Origin: Acidobacteriaceae bacterium | Lineage (GTDB): Bacteria > Acidobacteriota > Terriglobia > Terriglobales > Acidobacteriaceae | Assembly: GCA_003152695.1 (NCBI GenBank) | Contig: PMAT01000036.1 | Location: forward strand, 56,372-114,295 | Direction of reading: 5' to 3' | Length of the DNA: 57,924 bases | In this document: positions 1 through 8,290 of the stretch, in pieces | Position numbering within the stretch: the stretch's first letter is position 1 | Layout: the number at the start of each line of letters is the position of its first letter | Translations under genes and position numbers: made by a program | The notes under the pieces: generated by a model | Told to the model about the DNA's origin: nothing | Seen by the model: only the letters and a program-made list of their open reading frames with translations | Databases searched by the model: none

Positions 1-1326
1 GCCCACCAGCGCATCGGAATGCACCGCTTCGATCATGGCCCGCACGCACTGATTCGCCTGGTGCTCACCGTGCAACCGGAGCTTCAAGTAGTTGTCGGTC
101 AGCGCTTCCGTGAAATCGCCGTCGAAGTGCGTGAGCGTGATCGCCTCTAATTCACGGCCGACAAATGATTGCATGAACTCGCGCTTCTTCTCGGCAGCCA
201 ACTCGCGCAGCACGCGGTTGCGCTCGCGCGCGACCTGCACCGGAACCTGCTCCGGCATGTTGGCGGACGGAGTGCCCGGCCGCGATGAATACGTGAACAC
301 GTGCAGATAGGTGAACGGCAGGCGCTCGATGAGCGCGCGCGTTTGCTCGAAGTCGTCGTCGCTTTCGCCGGGGAAGCCGACCATCACGTCAGCGCCAATG
401 GCGGCATCGGGCATGGCACGGCGAATGCGCTCGATGCGATCGGCGTAATGCCAGGGACGATACTTGCGGTGCATCTTGCGCAGAATGCGGTCGCTGCCCG
501 ACTGCAACGGCACGTGCGCGTGCTTGGCGATGCGCGGCGACGTTGCGACCTGTTCGATTACCTCGTTGGTCCAGTCCATAGGCTCGACCGAGCTGATGCG
601 GACCTTCTCGATCGCCGTCTGCTCGAGGATCGCGCGCAGCATGGCGGCAAAATTCATTCGCGGCGTCAGTTCGCGTCCCCAGCGCCCCAGGTTGATGCCC
701 GACAGCACAATCTCGCGATAACCGTTGGCGACCATCCCATCCACTTCGCGAAGTACCTGGTCCAACTTCAACGACCTGCTGCGGCCGCGTACCGACGGGA
801 TGATGCAGAACGAGCAGCGATTATTGCAGCCATCCTGCACCTTGAGGTTGGGGCGTGTCTTCTCGAAGGAGCCGGCTTCGAAAACCGGGGCGGCCATCAG
901 TTCGGTGTGAGCGAAGATGTCGCCAACGATCACGGTTGACGCGGGATTCCGGCCGATTTGATCCAGCGCTACGAATCCGGTGTCGCTCCTCAGCGGGACA
1001 GCGTAATTTGCCAACTCGTGCTTGTGCGAGTTGCCGACCACCAAACTGACGCCCGGCAGCGCCGATATCTCCTCGGGCGCGCGTTGCGCGTAGCAGCCTG
1101 TGACCAGGATTCTGGCGGCAGGATTTTCGCGATGAATGCGGCGGATGGCGGCCCGCGCGTCCTGATCGGCCGAGGCGGTGACGGTGCAGGTATTCAGGAC
1201 GACGACTTCCGCCTCGACGGACGCGGGGGCGCGCTCCAATCCGCGGGCGAGCAACTGGCGCTCGATAGCGGCGCCATCGGCCTGGGTCGCGCGGCATCCG
1301 AAGTTCTCGACATGATAGGTCGCCAC
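1..1326 (-). CDS. mtaB: tRNA methylthiotransferase, MtaB-type (C-terminus cut by window edge)
   Basis: Radical-SAM enzyme that adds a methylthio group to the modified adenosine 37 of tRNA, most likely the t6A form (MtaB branch). Translating the minus strand from GTG at 1326 gives an open frame of 442 codons that leaves the window without a stop. The N-terminal UPF0004 domain has cluster cysteines C11, C47 (NTCTV) and C78 (TGCYA). The radical-SAM CxxxCxxC motif is C167, C171, C174 (CNNRCSFC). A TRAM-like tail starts near residue 400. Family length is about 430-450, so only a few residues are missing. The start was chosen because VATYHVENFGCR matches the family N-terminus; no good ribosome site precedes it and the frame stays open upstream, so the start is uncertain. 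MiaB is the main alternative; the single-letter match favours MtaB. It is divergent from the response regulator. Confidence 0.88.
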   Translation of the reverse strand, partial: MATYHVENFGCRATQADGAAIERQLLARGLERAPASVEAEVVVLNTCTVTASADQDARAAIRRIHRENPAARILVTGCYAQRAPEEISALPGVSLVVGNSHKHELANYAVPLRSDTGFVALDQIGRNPASTVIVGDIFAHTELMAAPVFEAGSFEKTRPNLKVQDGCNNRCSFCIIPSVRGRSRSLKLDQVLREVDGMVANGYREIVLSGINLGRWGRELTPRMNFAAMLRAILEQTAIEKVRISSVEPMDWTNEVIEQVATSPRIAKHAHVPLQSGSDRILRKMHRKYRPWHYADRIERIRRAMPDAAIGADVMVGFPGESDDDFEQTRALIERLPFTYLHVFTYSSRPGTPSANMPEQVPVQVARERNRVLRELAAEKKREFMQSFVGRELEAITLTHFDGDFTEALTDNYLKLRLHGEHQANQCVRAMIEAVHSDALVG

Positions 1327-1498
1327 CAAGCTATTATACTGGGCGTGCTTTGCGGCTGGCGGCGCCTCCGAGGTGGTGGCAACAGGCAAGGGGACGCGCC
1401 ACCGGATCAGAATTCGATTCTCAGCAACTTAGCGGCGAGAATTTGCATCACACCCAGCCGCACGTCAATGACGAGACTTTCCCCCTGGAGGTTATCCG

Positions 1499-1966
1499 AT
1501 GAAACGTCGCATCCTGTTAGTCGATGACGAACTTGCCATTCTGCTCACCTTGCGCGCCATCCTGGAAATGAACGATTTTGAAGTGGACACCGCCTCCTCG
1601 GCCAAGGAAGCTGCGCACAAACTGAAGAACGGCGTCTTCGAGATGGTCATTACCGATATGCGCATGGAAACCGAGACCGCCGGCTACGACGTGATTCGAG
1701 CGGCGCGGCAACTGCTTTACAACCCGGCCACCGCAATCCTGACCGCGTACCCTTCTCTGGGCAACGAATGGCGGAGCCACGGAGCGCATTCGTTACTGGT
1801 GAAGCCGGTGAATACGCAAGAACTGCTACACCAGATTGAAGCGATTTTGATCAGCCATCAGGACCACAAGACCCGGGCAGCCGCTGCGAACGTCATAAAA
1901 ACTCTCAACCCCAACAATTCCAAGAAAGAGAGCCCGGCTGGTGCCTCGGTCGAAAAGGCGCTCTAG
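1499..1966 (+). CDS. single-domain response regulator (REC only)
   Basis: A 155-residue protein made of one receiver domain, without a DNA-binding or enzymatic output domain. Visible key residues are the acidic pair D9/D10 (LVDDE), the phosphoacceptor D53 (ITDMR), the switch T82 and the conserved K102 (VKP). The last 40 residues are polar and low in complexity. A GGAGG site lies 7 bases before the ATG. Stand-alone REC proteins normally pass phosphate on or act by protein contact, as CheY or Spo0F do. No histidine kinase is next to it in the window, so its partner is unknown. Confidence 0.88.
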   Translation: MKRRILLVDDELAILLTLRAILEMNDFEVDTASSAKEAAHKLKNGVFEMVITDMRMETETAGYDVIRAARQLLYNPATAILTAYPSLGNEWRSHGAHSLLVKPVNTQELLHQIEAILISHQDHKTRAAAANVIKTLNPNNSKKESPAGASVEKAL

Positions 1967-2090
1967 GGTTGGTCGAGTTTGCCCGCATCCTGACAAACCG
2001 CCGGTTGCCCACCTCGGTCGAGACGCAAAATTCCTCACGCGTCCAGAGCACATTGTAGCTGGCGCTATCGGAGGGCTGGGATTCGGCAGC

Positions 2091-2399
2091 TCAGGCAGTG
2101 GCGGCGGTGGTGCGCCGCAGCTGGAAGCACTCCCGACAGAAGACTGGCCGTCCTTGCGTGGGCTTGAATGGCACGGTGGTTTCCTTGCCGCAACCCGAAC
2201 AATTGGTGCGAGTTTCCACCTTTGGGTAATTGCCGGCAGGCGCAGCTCCTACGGAGGAGGCCCGCTTGGCCTTGCACGCTTTGCAACGTTTGGGTTCGTT
2301 CTTGAATTGTTTGTCGTGGAAGAACAGTTGTTCTCCCGCGGTGAAGACGAAGTCGGCGCCGCAGTCAATACACTTCAGAACCTTGTCCTGGAATTCCAT
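2091..2399 (-). CDS. double zinc-ribbon protein (zf-trcl plus CxxC-x17-CxxC)
   Basis: A 102-residue protein with two zinc-ribbon modules. The first has CIDC near residue 10 and CKAC near residue 40. The second has CSGC and CREC separated by exactly 17 residues, the arrangement named CxxC-x17-CxxC. This two-part architecture is recurrent in environmental bacteria but no function is established. An AGGAG site lies 9 bases before the ATG. It converges on the response regulator. Nucleic-acid binding is a guess from fold only. Confidence 0.8.
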   Translation of the reverse strand: MEFQDKVLKCIDCGADFVFTAGEQLFFHDKQFKNEPKRCKACKAKRASSVGAAPAGNYPKVETRTNCSGCGKETTVPFKPTQGRPVFCRECFQLRRTTAATA

Positions 2400-2605
2400 G
2401 GGGAGTTGCTCCTTCAGTCCGCGATCCCGCAGCTATGGACAAGGGTCAAGTTGCAAGCGGCCAGAGAACCGGACTGAATATTCTTGCTGCCGGTTGCAAA
2501 TTCCAAAAGCGCGGGCACATCCCCGGGGTTCGGCCCACCATGCACCGCATGGTTTACTACCTGTAAGACTGCGGTCCTGCGAATGAAGAACTCCCCACCA
2601 GGATT

Positions 2606-2641
2606 GGGGAAAAGCAAGGGCCGCCATCGCAACGGCGGCCC
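2606..2641 (-). terminator. rho-independent terminator after rpsU
   Basis: Arms GGGCCGCC (2618-2625) and GGCGGCCC (2634-2641) form a perfect 8-bp stem with an 8-base loop. Read on the minus strand it is followed by TTGCTTTTCC, and it starts 9 bases beyond the rpsU stop codon. Confidence 0.82.
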
Positions 2642-2650
2642 AACGTTGAA

Positions 2651-2848
2651 TTAGTCCTGCTCTTTACGAGCCTTCTTGCGGCTACGCTTGCGCGCCAAAG
2701 CTTCCTTCACGCGCTTTTTTTCGCCCGGCTTGAGGTAGAAGGAGTGACGCTTCACTTCCTTGATGATGTCCTCTTGCTGGACCTTGCGCTTAAACCGCCG
2801 CAGAGCGTTTTCTAACGACTCGCCCTCTTGAATGCGAACTTCTGCCAA
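2651..2848 (-). CDS. rpsU: 30S ribosomal protein S21
   Basis: Small-subunit ribosomal protein of 65 residues, with the family core AEVRIQEGESLENALRRFKR and a very basic tail (KKRVKEALARKRSRKKARKEQD). I chose the TTG at 2848 because the preceding residue pattern fits the usual M-A-E-V start and because the only start further upstream in this frame, a TTG at 2917, coincides with the -35 box of the gene's own promoter. A G-rich GGGGGTG lies upstream. The gene is monocistronic, with a promoter and a terminator of its own. S21 helps translation initiation, and its copy is often regulated separately from the large ribosomal operons. Confidence 0.92.
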   Translation of the reverse strand: MAEVRIQEGESLENALRRFKRKVQQEDIIKEVKRHSFYLKPGEKKRVKEALARKRSRKKARKEQD

Positions 2849-2888
2849 ACGGGAAACACCCCCAAACTCGTCCAAACGGACAGTAGTA

Positions 2889-2917
2889 GTTATCCCAATG
2901 TTTGTAAGGGAAGTCAA
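2889..2917 (-). promoter_or_regulatory. sigma70-like promoter of rpsU
   Basis: On the minus strand TTGACT (2917-2912) is followed after exactly 17 bases by GATAAC (2894-2889). These match the consensus boxes at 5 of 6 and 4 of 6 positions. Transcription would begin about 30 bases before the TTG start of rpsU. Confidence 0.6.
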
Positions 2918-2992
2918 GGAAAGAGTACGAAGTGGGCTTGCGCGAAAGGGGAGTTGGCGTCAGACACCAAAGTGCTCTACGCCGTATGTGGC

Positions 2993-5146
2993 TCAGAAAT
3001 TGAGCCTTAGCGCGATCTGGATCTGCCGTGGCGCATACGCATTGGTGGGATACAGATAGGTGTTATTCACCTGATATTGGCCGGGATAATATTTCCCGTT
3101 CGCCTGGATCAGGGTGGAATAGGCAACGAATTGGCCGGCGGAATTGAAGAAGCCATCGTCGCTGATCTGCACCCGTTTGTTGGAACGATTGGTCACATTG
3201 AACGACTCGGCGAGAAGATCCAGCTTCGCTCGCCCGCTAATCTTCAAGTTGCGCGTCAGGCGAAGATCGGTGCTGAAGTAATCGGTGCCCGTGAATGCAT
3301 TCCTGCTATTGGTGGGCAGGCGGTCGTTGTAGGTGTTGTCGTCGCCATTCGGGTCGCCGGCGATAGTGGCATTGAGCCGGCGCCCTGATCCGAAGGTGAC
3401 GATGCTGGAGAATTTCCAGTGATTGACTAGAGTGTTAAGCCACGCTTGGTTCAATTCAAATTTCTTAGGCTCAGCCACCCATGCGGCCACGAAGCGGTGT
3501 CGCTGGTCGTCGGCACTATAGCCGCGTTCGGCGCTAGTGTTATAGGAATTCTGCACGTTTCCGGGGCGGCCAACCACGAGCGCGTCGGGGCCATCGTCCA
3601 AAGCTTTCGATAAGGTGTAACCAACCCGGAAATACATGCCATAGCCGACTTGCCGCTTCAGCGAAACCGTCATGGCGTTATAGGCGCTGCTCGACGCGCT
3701 CTCGAAAGAATTGATGACGCCCAACTGCGGGATCGGCCTTTGCACGGGATTGATGCACGGAGGATAAGGACAGGTCACCGACGGAGTGGTCTGCCAGGTG
3801 GCGAAGGATGCGATGTCATAAAAGGTGCCCAGGAAGACAGACCCGTTATCGTTGTACACCGGATATTGCAGCATGGTTGGCGGCGGCAGGTTGGCGTCGA
3901 GCGAGCGCAGCAGGTGCACCCCGTGAACATACAGATAGGTGACGTCGGCGACGACCTTGGAGCCAAACTGGCGCTCCACGCTGAGGTTGGCTTGCTCGGT
4001 GTAAGGCGTCTGGAAGTTGGTCGCGAAAGCGGAAATCTGCGTCGTCACCATTCCCGCTATCGATGGCGGCGGCGTGCAGACCAGGGTGCCCGATGGGCAA
4101 TTCACCAGAGGGGTTGGATACTTGGGGAAAACCGCCGCGTTTGAGGGAATCATGTTGTCGAGAAAAACTTCGCCCTGGGTGATTCCGTTGTCGGTCGCCA
4201 CTTGCGATGCGTACATGGACGGAATCTGCATATAAAACACGCCGAAGCCTCCGCGAATCGCCAGCGAGCGATGCTCCCCGACCGCGTATGCGAAACCGAA
4301 TCGGGGCGACACATTATTCGATACAGTCGGAATTTTTCCCGACGGAAGATACAACGGATTGGTTACCAGGTTGCCAGCTTCAAAGGTCTGCAAGTCGTAG
4401 CGGAGCCCGACATTCAAGGTCAACCGATCGTTGACCCGAACGGCATCCTGCATGAACGCCGCGTAAGAACGCGAATTGGGATGGGATATGGCTGTTCCGA
4501 AGTCCTGCATGTAATAGCGAGGGACGTCGTGGGCGTAGGCGCGCAGCGGCGTCAGGGGCTCGCCGTACTTCATCGGCTCATAGGTCCACGGATTCACCTT
4601 GATGTTGTCGAAGTAATATTCGCCTCCGAACATGGACGGAAAGTAGTTGTAGATCCATGCCTGAATGAAATCGCCGCCGAACTTCCAGTGTACCCGCCCG
4701 GTGTCGTAGCTCAAGGTGTCGGCGATGTGCAGCTTGTGCTCGTTTGTGTTGCGCGGCAGTATGCTGGAGCGCCCAAAGCCGGCCACCAGGTCGTAGATTT
4801 TCGTCAGTGGTTCTTCGGTGTTGGCGTAGGACTGCTCCACGTCACGCGAGAATTGCACCCGGAGGGTGGTCGCCAATTTGCTGGTCCACATACTGGTGAG
4901 AGATGCGGCCAGGCTTTCGGTCTTGACGTCTTCGGTCCCGTTGGCGCTTTCCGCGTAGGTGGTGATGGGACTGGAGGGATCGAAGAACACGTTGTTGGTG
5001 CCGCTGTAACGCGAGGTGCTCAGCCGCAGGAACGCGATCTGCTTGGGGGAGATGGTGAAGTCCAGTTTGGCGAACCCGGCGTTGCCCTGCATGGTGGTGG
5101 GATAGGCGCCGCCCATGGCATTCAGTTGCTGTGCCGCCGCGGTCAC
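2993..5146 (-). CDS. TonB-dependent receptor, Oar-like, C-terminal part of frameshifted gene
   Basis: C-terminal two thirds (717 residues) of an outer-membrane receptor. It carries most of the 22-strand beta-barrel, with alternating aromatic and polar strands, and it ends in RQIQIALRLNF, whose terminal Phe is the usual outer-membrane targeting signal. The first codon here is not a natural start: the frame continues upstream and is joined to the gene's N-terminal part (5143-6204) once one base is restored in the G run at 5177-5180. After correction the junction reads VTPADYDYTDQQLVTAAAQQ and the full protein is about 1,070 residues, the normal size for acidobacterial Oar-like receptors. Substrate unknown; these receptors are thought to import large carbohydrates or peptides. 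Confidence 0.85.
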   Translation of the reverse strand: MTAAAQQLNAMGGAYPTTMQGNAGFAKLDFTISPKQIAFLRLSTSRYSGTNNVFFDPSSPITTYAESANGTEDVKTESLAASLTSMWTSKLATTLRVQFSRDVEQSYANTEEPLTKIYDLVAGFGRSSILPRNTNEHKLHIADTLSYDTGRVHWKFGGDFIQAWIYNYFPSMFGGEYYFDNIKVNPWTYEPMKYGEPLTPLRAYAHDVPRYYMQDFGTAISHPNSRSYAAFMQDAVRVNDRLTLNVGLRYDLQTFEAGNLVTNPLYLPSGKIPTVSNNVSPRFGFAYAVGEHRSLAIRGGFGVFYMQIPSMYASQVATDNGITQGEVFLDNMIPSNAAVFPKYPTPLVNCPSGTLVCTPPPSIAGMVTTQISAFATNFQTPYTEQANLSVERQFGSKVVADVTYLYVHGVHLLRSLDANLPPPTMLQYPVYNDNGSVFLGTFYDIASFATWQTTPSVTCPYPPCINPVQRPIPQLGVINSFESASSSAYNAMTVSLKRQVGYGMYFRVGYTLSKALDDGPDALVVGRPGNVQNSYNTSAERGYSADDQRHRFVAAWVAEPKKFELNQAWLNTLVNHWKFSSIVTFGSGRRLNATIAGDPNGDDNTYNDRLPTNSRNAFTGTDYFSTDLRLTRNLKISGRAKLDLLAESFNVTNRSNKRVQISDDGFFNSAGQFVAYSTLIQANGKYYPGQYQVNNTYLYPTNAYAPRQIQIALRLNF

Positions 5147-6204
5147 CAGTTGCTGGTCGGTGTAGTCGTAGTCCGCGGGGTCACCACCACCGAGCTGGCG
5201 CCATTGGCAAACTGCATGACCGAAGGCATGGTGAGCAGATGCTGGTCGAAGCCGGCGTAAAAAAACAAGCGGTCTTTGCGAATCGGTCCCCCGATGGTGC
5301 CGCCAAACTGTTGCTGGCGATCATCGGGCTGGCTGGTGACGTAGGACTGTTGGGCGTCGAAGATGCGATCGCGCAGATAGTAGAAGGCGCTGCCGTGCCA
5401 ATCGTTGGTCCCTGATTTGGTGACCACGTTGAAGACCGCGCCTCCCGCCTTTCCGAGTTCCGCGCTGTAGGCGTTGGAGGAGACGCGGAACTCCTTGATG
5501 ACCTCGTTGCTGAACTGATAGGGCGCGCGATAGCGGCCTCGCGCCTGGGCAAAGAAGGAGTTATTGTTGTCGGCGCCATCCACCAGAAAGCTGTTCTGAA
5601 ATCCCCGGGTTCCCCCAAACGACAGATCGCCGTTGGAGTCGGAGGTGAGACCGCGCGGGTCCTGAGTCACTCCGGGAGTAAGCAGCGCCAGATCGGTGAA
5701 GCGTCGTCCATTCAGCGGCAAGCCCTGAATGGCTTGCTGAGGGATGACCTGCGAAACATCGCCGACCTGCGTCTCCACCGCCTCCGGCTGTTCGCGCACG
5801 GTAACCGTTTCCGTGACTCCGGCCAGTGCCAGACGCACTTGCACCACGGCCACGCCGCCCACATAAAGCTCTACGCCGGGCCTTGTCTTCGTGGTCATGC
5901 CGGGCGCGGAAGCGCTCATGTCATAGCGTCCTGGAGACAGCATGGCGAAGACGAATTGGCCTAGCGCATCGCTTACCGCTTCCGTGCGGAAACCTCGTGC
6001 CGGATCCAGGACAGTGATGCTTGCGCCGGCGATGCGGGCACCGCTGACATCTTCAACCACGCCTTGCAGCGAGGCGGACCCGTCCTGGGCGAAGATGGAA
6101 TGCGGGGAAGTCAGGCTCAGTAGAACCAATAACGTGGCGCAGGGGTGGAGGAGGCGAGTGGAGAGGTGAAGAGAGCGGATTCCCCGATTGGGCGGCGTTC
6201 CCAT
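5143..6204 (-). CDS. TonB-dependent receptor, Oar-like, N-terminal part of frameshifted gene
   Basis: N-terminal 353 residues of the same receptor. It has a signal peptide (about residues 1-39, hydrophobic LLVLLSLTSP, cleavage after IFAQ). A carboxypeptidase-regulatory-like domain follows, with GVVEDVSGARIAGASITV at about 45-120. The TonB plug domain then follows, with LPLNGRRFTDLALLTPGV and FLVDGADNNN. The frame ends early in TTTTPTSNW. The break falls in a run of four G (plus strand 5177-5180), a homopolymer where a single missing base is equally likely to be a sequencing error or a real mutation. Everything downstream remains free of stops, so if it is a true mutation it is recent. Confidence 0.85.
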   Translation of the reverse strand: MGTPPNRGIRSLHLSTRLLHPCATLLVLLSLTSPHSIFAQDGSASLQGVVEDVSGARIAGASITVLDPARGFRTEAVSDALGQFVFAMLSPGRYDMSASAPGMTTKTRPGVELYVGGVAVVQVRLALAGVTETVTVREQPEAVETQVGDVSQVIPQQAIQGLPLNGRRFTDLALLTPGVTQDPRGLTSDSNGDLSFGGTRGFQNSFLVDGADNNNSFFAQARGRYRAPYQFSNEVIKEFRVSSNAYSAELGKAGGAVFNVVTKSGTNDWHGSAFYYLRDRIFDAQQSYVTSQPDDRQQQFGGTIGGPIRKDRLFFYAGFDQHLLTMPSVMQFANGASSVVVTPRTTTTPTSNW

Positions 6205-6399
6205 AGTGATACAACCTATAACGGGGTTGCGATTCAGCAGTCTGTGATGGGGCGATCACGAAAGGGCAGTACCAAAATGGGAATGGATTGTACTTTCGTT
6301 TTGGAAAAGAAATCTGTCAGGATGAAAAATAGTCAGCGGGTCAATCTCACGCTACGCGACGAACGTCCAGGCGCCCGCCGACGCCACAGGGATGGCCCC

Positions 6400-8118
6400 T
6401 TATCTTCCGAAGAGCAATCGTTCCAGTACGGGACCGAGGGCCAAGGCGGGAAGGTAGCTCAGGGCCACGATCGTTATCAAACAGGTTGTAAGCAGTACCC
6501 CGAACGAAAAGGAGTGGGTCGGAAGAGTTCCGGAGGAAGAAGGCGTACTTTTCTGACGGCCCAACAGAGCTGCGAGCGCCAGCGCCGGAATCGCCAATCC
6601 AAATCTACCTACCATCATCGCGAATGCGGTGGTGAGGTTGTAAAACGGGGTGTTCACACTCATGCCCGCAAAGTTTTGGCCATTGTTGGCCAGACAGGAA
6701 GTGTAGGCAAAGAGAATTGCGGTAAAACCATGCGGGCCGGTATTGGTCGTCAGCCCCGATAGTCCCAAGCGGGTGCTCACGGCAATCGCCGTGAGTGGCA
6801 GGACGAACAGAGGCGCGGCCAAGGCGTACAGCATGATCGTCTTGTTCTCCGCGGAACCGATCTTCTTCCCCAGGTATTCCGGGGTGCGCCCAACCATAAG
6901 TCCGGCCAGAAATACGGCGATCGCCGCGGCCATGACCATGCTGTAAAGGCCAGTCCCCAGGCCTCCGAATACGACCTCTCCGAGCAACATGTTGACCAGC
7001 AAAATCATGCCACCGAGCGAGGTGTAGCTGTCGTCCATCGAGTTGTAGGATCCGGTGGCGGTGTTCGAGGTAACTACGGCAGTGAGAGTGGAACCGCCGA
7101 TGCCGAAGCGCAGCTCCTTGCCTTCCATGTTGCCGCCAGACTGGACGCGACTATGGCGGAAATCCACGCCCGCGAGTTGGCGATCTCCCCGTTGTTCAAA
7201 GTGATGTACGAAGACCAGTCCGCAGCCGAACAGAAGCAGCATCACGCAGTACAAAAGCCATCCCTGTCGAGGCTGGCCAACCATCCGGCCGAAGGTATTC
7301 GTCAGGGCCGCAGGCAGAAGCGCGATAGCCAGCATTTCGATAAAGTTGGTCAGCGGCGTGGGGTTCTCATAGGGGTGGGCCCCATTGGCGTTAAAGAAGC
7401 CGCCGCCATTGGTGCCGAGATTCTTGATGATCTCCAGTGCGGCCACCGGACCCTGCGGTATGACCTGCTGGGCGCGCTCGACGGTGGTGGCGACGGAGTA
7501 GGGGCGGAAGTTCATCGGAACGCCTTGTCCCACCAGCAGCAAGGCGCCCAGCAACGCTCCCGGCAACAGGACCCAGAGCAGGGCACGCGTGAGATCAACC
7601 CAAAAGTTGCCGAGCGTATCGGAGACTTGCCGGGCAAGACCGCGGATAAACGCAATGCCCACGGCCAGCCCCGCAGCGCCCGCCAGAAAGTTTTGCGCAC
7701 ACAGTCCCACCATCTGGCTGAAATAGCTCATCGTGTTCTCGCCCGCGTAGGCCTGCCAAGTGGTGGTTGTCGAGAAGCTGATCGCCGTATTCGCGGCCAG
7801 GTCCGGGGACAACGGCGTTGTGTGGTAACGGGGGAAATACCAGGGAAGGAAATGCTGCATTCGGAGAATGGCATACAGCAAAAGCGTGCCGGCCAAGCTA
7901 AAGAGTACGAAACACGTCGCGTACTGCTTGAAGGTCATCTCCACATCAGGATTGACCATAGTAAGGCGATAGATCAGCCGCTCAACCGGGAGACATAATC
8001 GATCAAGGAAGGTGCGTTTCCTGGAGAAGACCCGTTCCATGTATCCGCCCAAGGGCTTCACCAGGATGGTGACGATGGCCACAAACAACACGTATTGCAA
8101 CACGCTGTAGAGATCCAC
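6400..8118 (-). CDS. kdpA: potassium-transporting ATPase subunit A
   Basis: Channel-like, K+-selective membrane subunit of the high-affinity Kdp pump; 572 residues, as in the family. All four degenerate selectivity-filter loops are present: TTTTWQA (117-123), NLGTNGGGFF (233-242), SNTATGS (351-357) and ANNGQNF (477-483), with about ten membrane segments between. The start is GTG at 8118, behind a weak AGGG. KdpA works only with the ATPase KdpB and the chaperone-like KdpC, yet the gene after it on the same strand is the TonB receptor and the one before it is gcvT on the other strand. kdpB/C must be elsewhere or absent. The reading frame is intact. Confidence 0.94.
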   Translation of the reverse strand: MDLYSVLQYVLFVAIVTILVKPLGGYMERVFSRKRTFLDRLCLPVERLIYRLTMVNPDVEMTFKQYATCFVLFSLAGTLLLYAILRMQHFLPWYFPRYHTTPLSPDLAANTAISFSTTTTWQAYAGENTMSYFSQMVGLCAQNFLAGAAGLAVGIAFIRGLARQVSDTLGNFWVDLTRALLWVLLPGALLGALLLVGQGVPMNFRPYSVATTVERAQQVIPQGPVAALEIIKNLGTNGGGFFNANGAHPYENPTPLTNFIEMLAIALLPAALTNTFGRMVGQPRQGWLLYCVMLLLFGCGLVFVHHFEQRGDRQLAGVDFRHSRVQSGGNMEGKELRFGIGGSTLTAVVTSNTATGSYNSMDDSYTSLGGMILLVNMLLGEVVFGGLGTGLYSMVMAAAIAVFLAGLMVGRTPEYLGKKIGSAENKTIMLYALAAPLFVLPLTAIAVSTRLGLSGLTTNTGPHGFTAILFAYTSCLANNGQNFAGMSVNTPFYNLTTAFAMMVGRFGLAIPALALAALLGRQKSTPSSSGTLPTHSFSFGVLLTTCLITIVALSYLPALALGPVLERLLFGR

Positions 8119-8290
8119 CAGCCCTACTCATAAGCCCGCTCCGGCGTACAAGTCAAGCCGATGCCGCACGAGCCGCGCCGCTGCCCTGCCTGCGTTGACC
8201 GCTGAAATGGCGCGTGTTACCGTACTTAGTTACACCAACCTCATTAGCGCGATCTGTGCGCCAAAGGATTCCCCCTTGTCCTCAGAGACC

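Noticed and set aside
8119-8290. Possible glycine riboswitch before gcvT
   Set aside because: No tandem aptamer-like conserved GGA...GCGAAC-type pattern or clear expression platform was found by eye. A covariance search would settle it.
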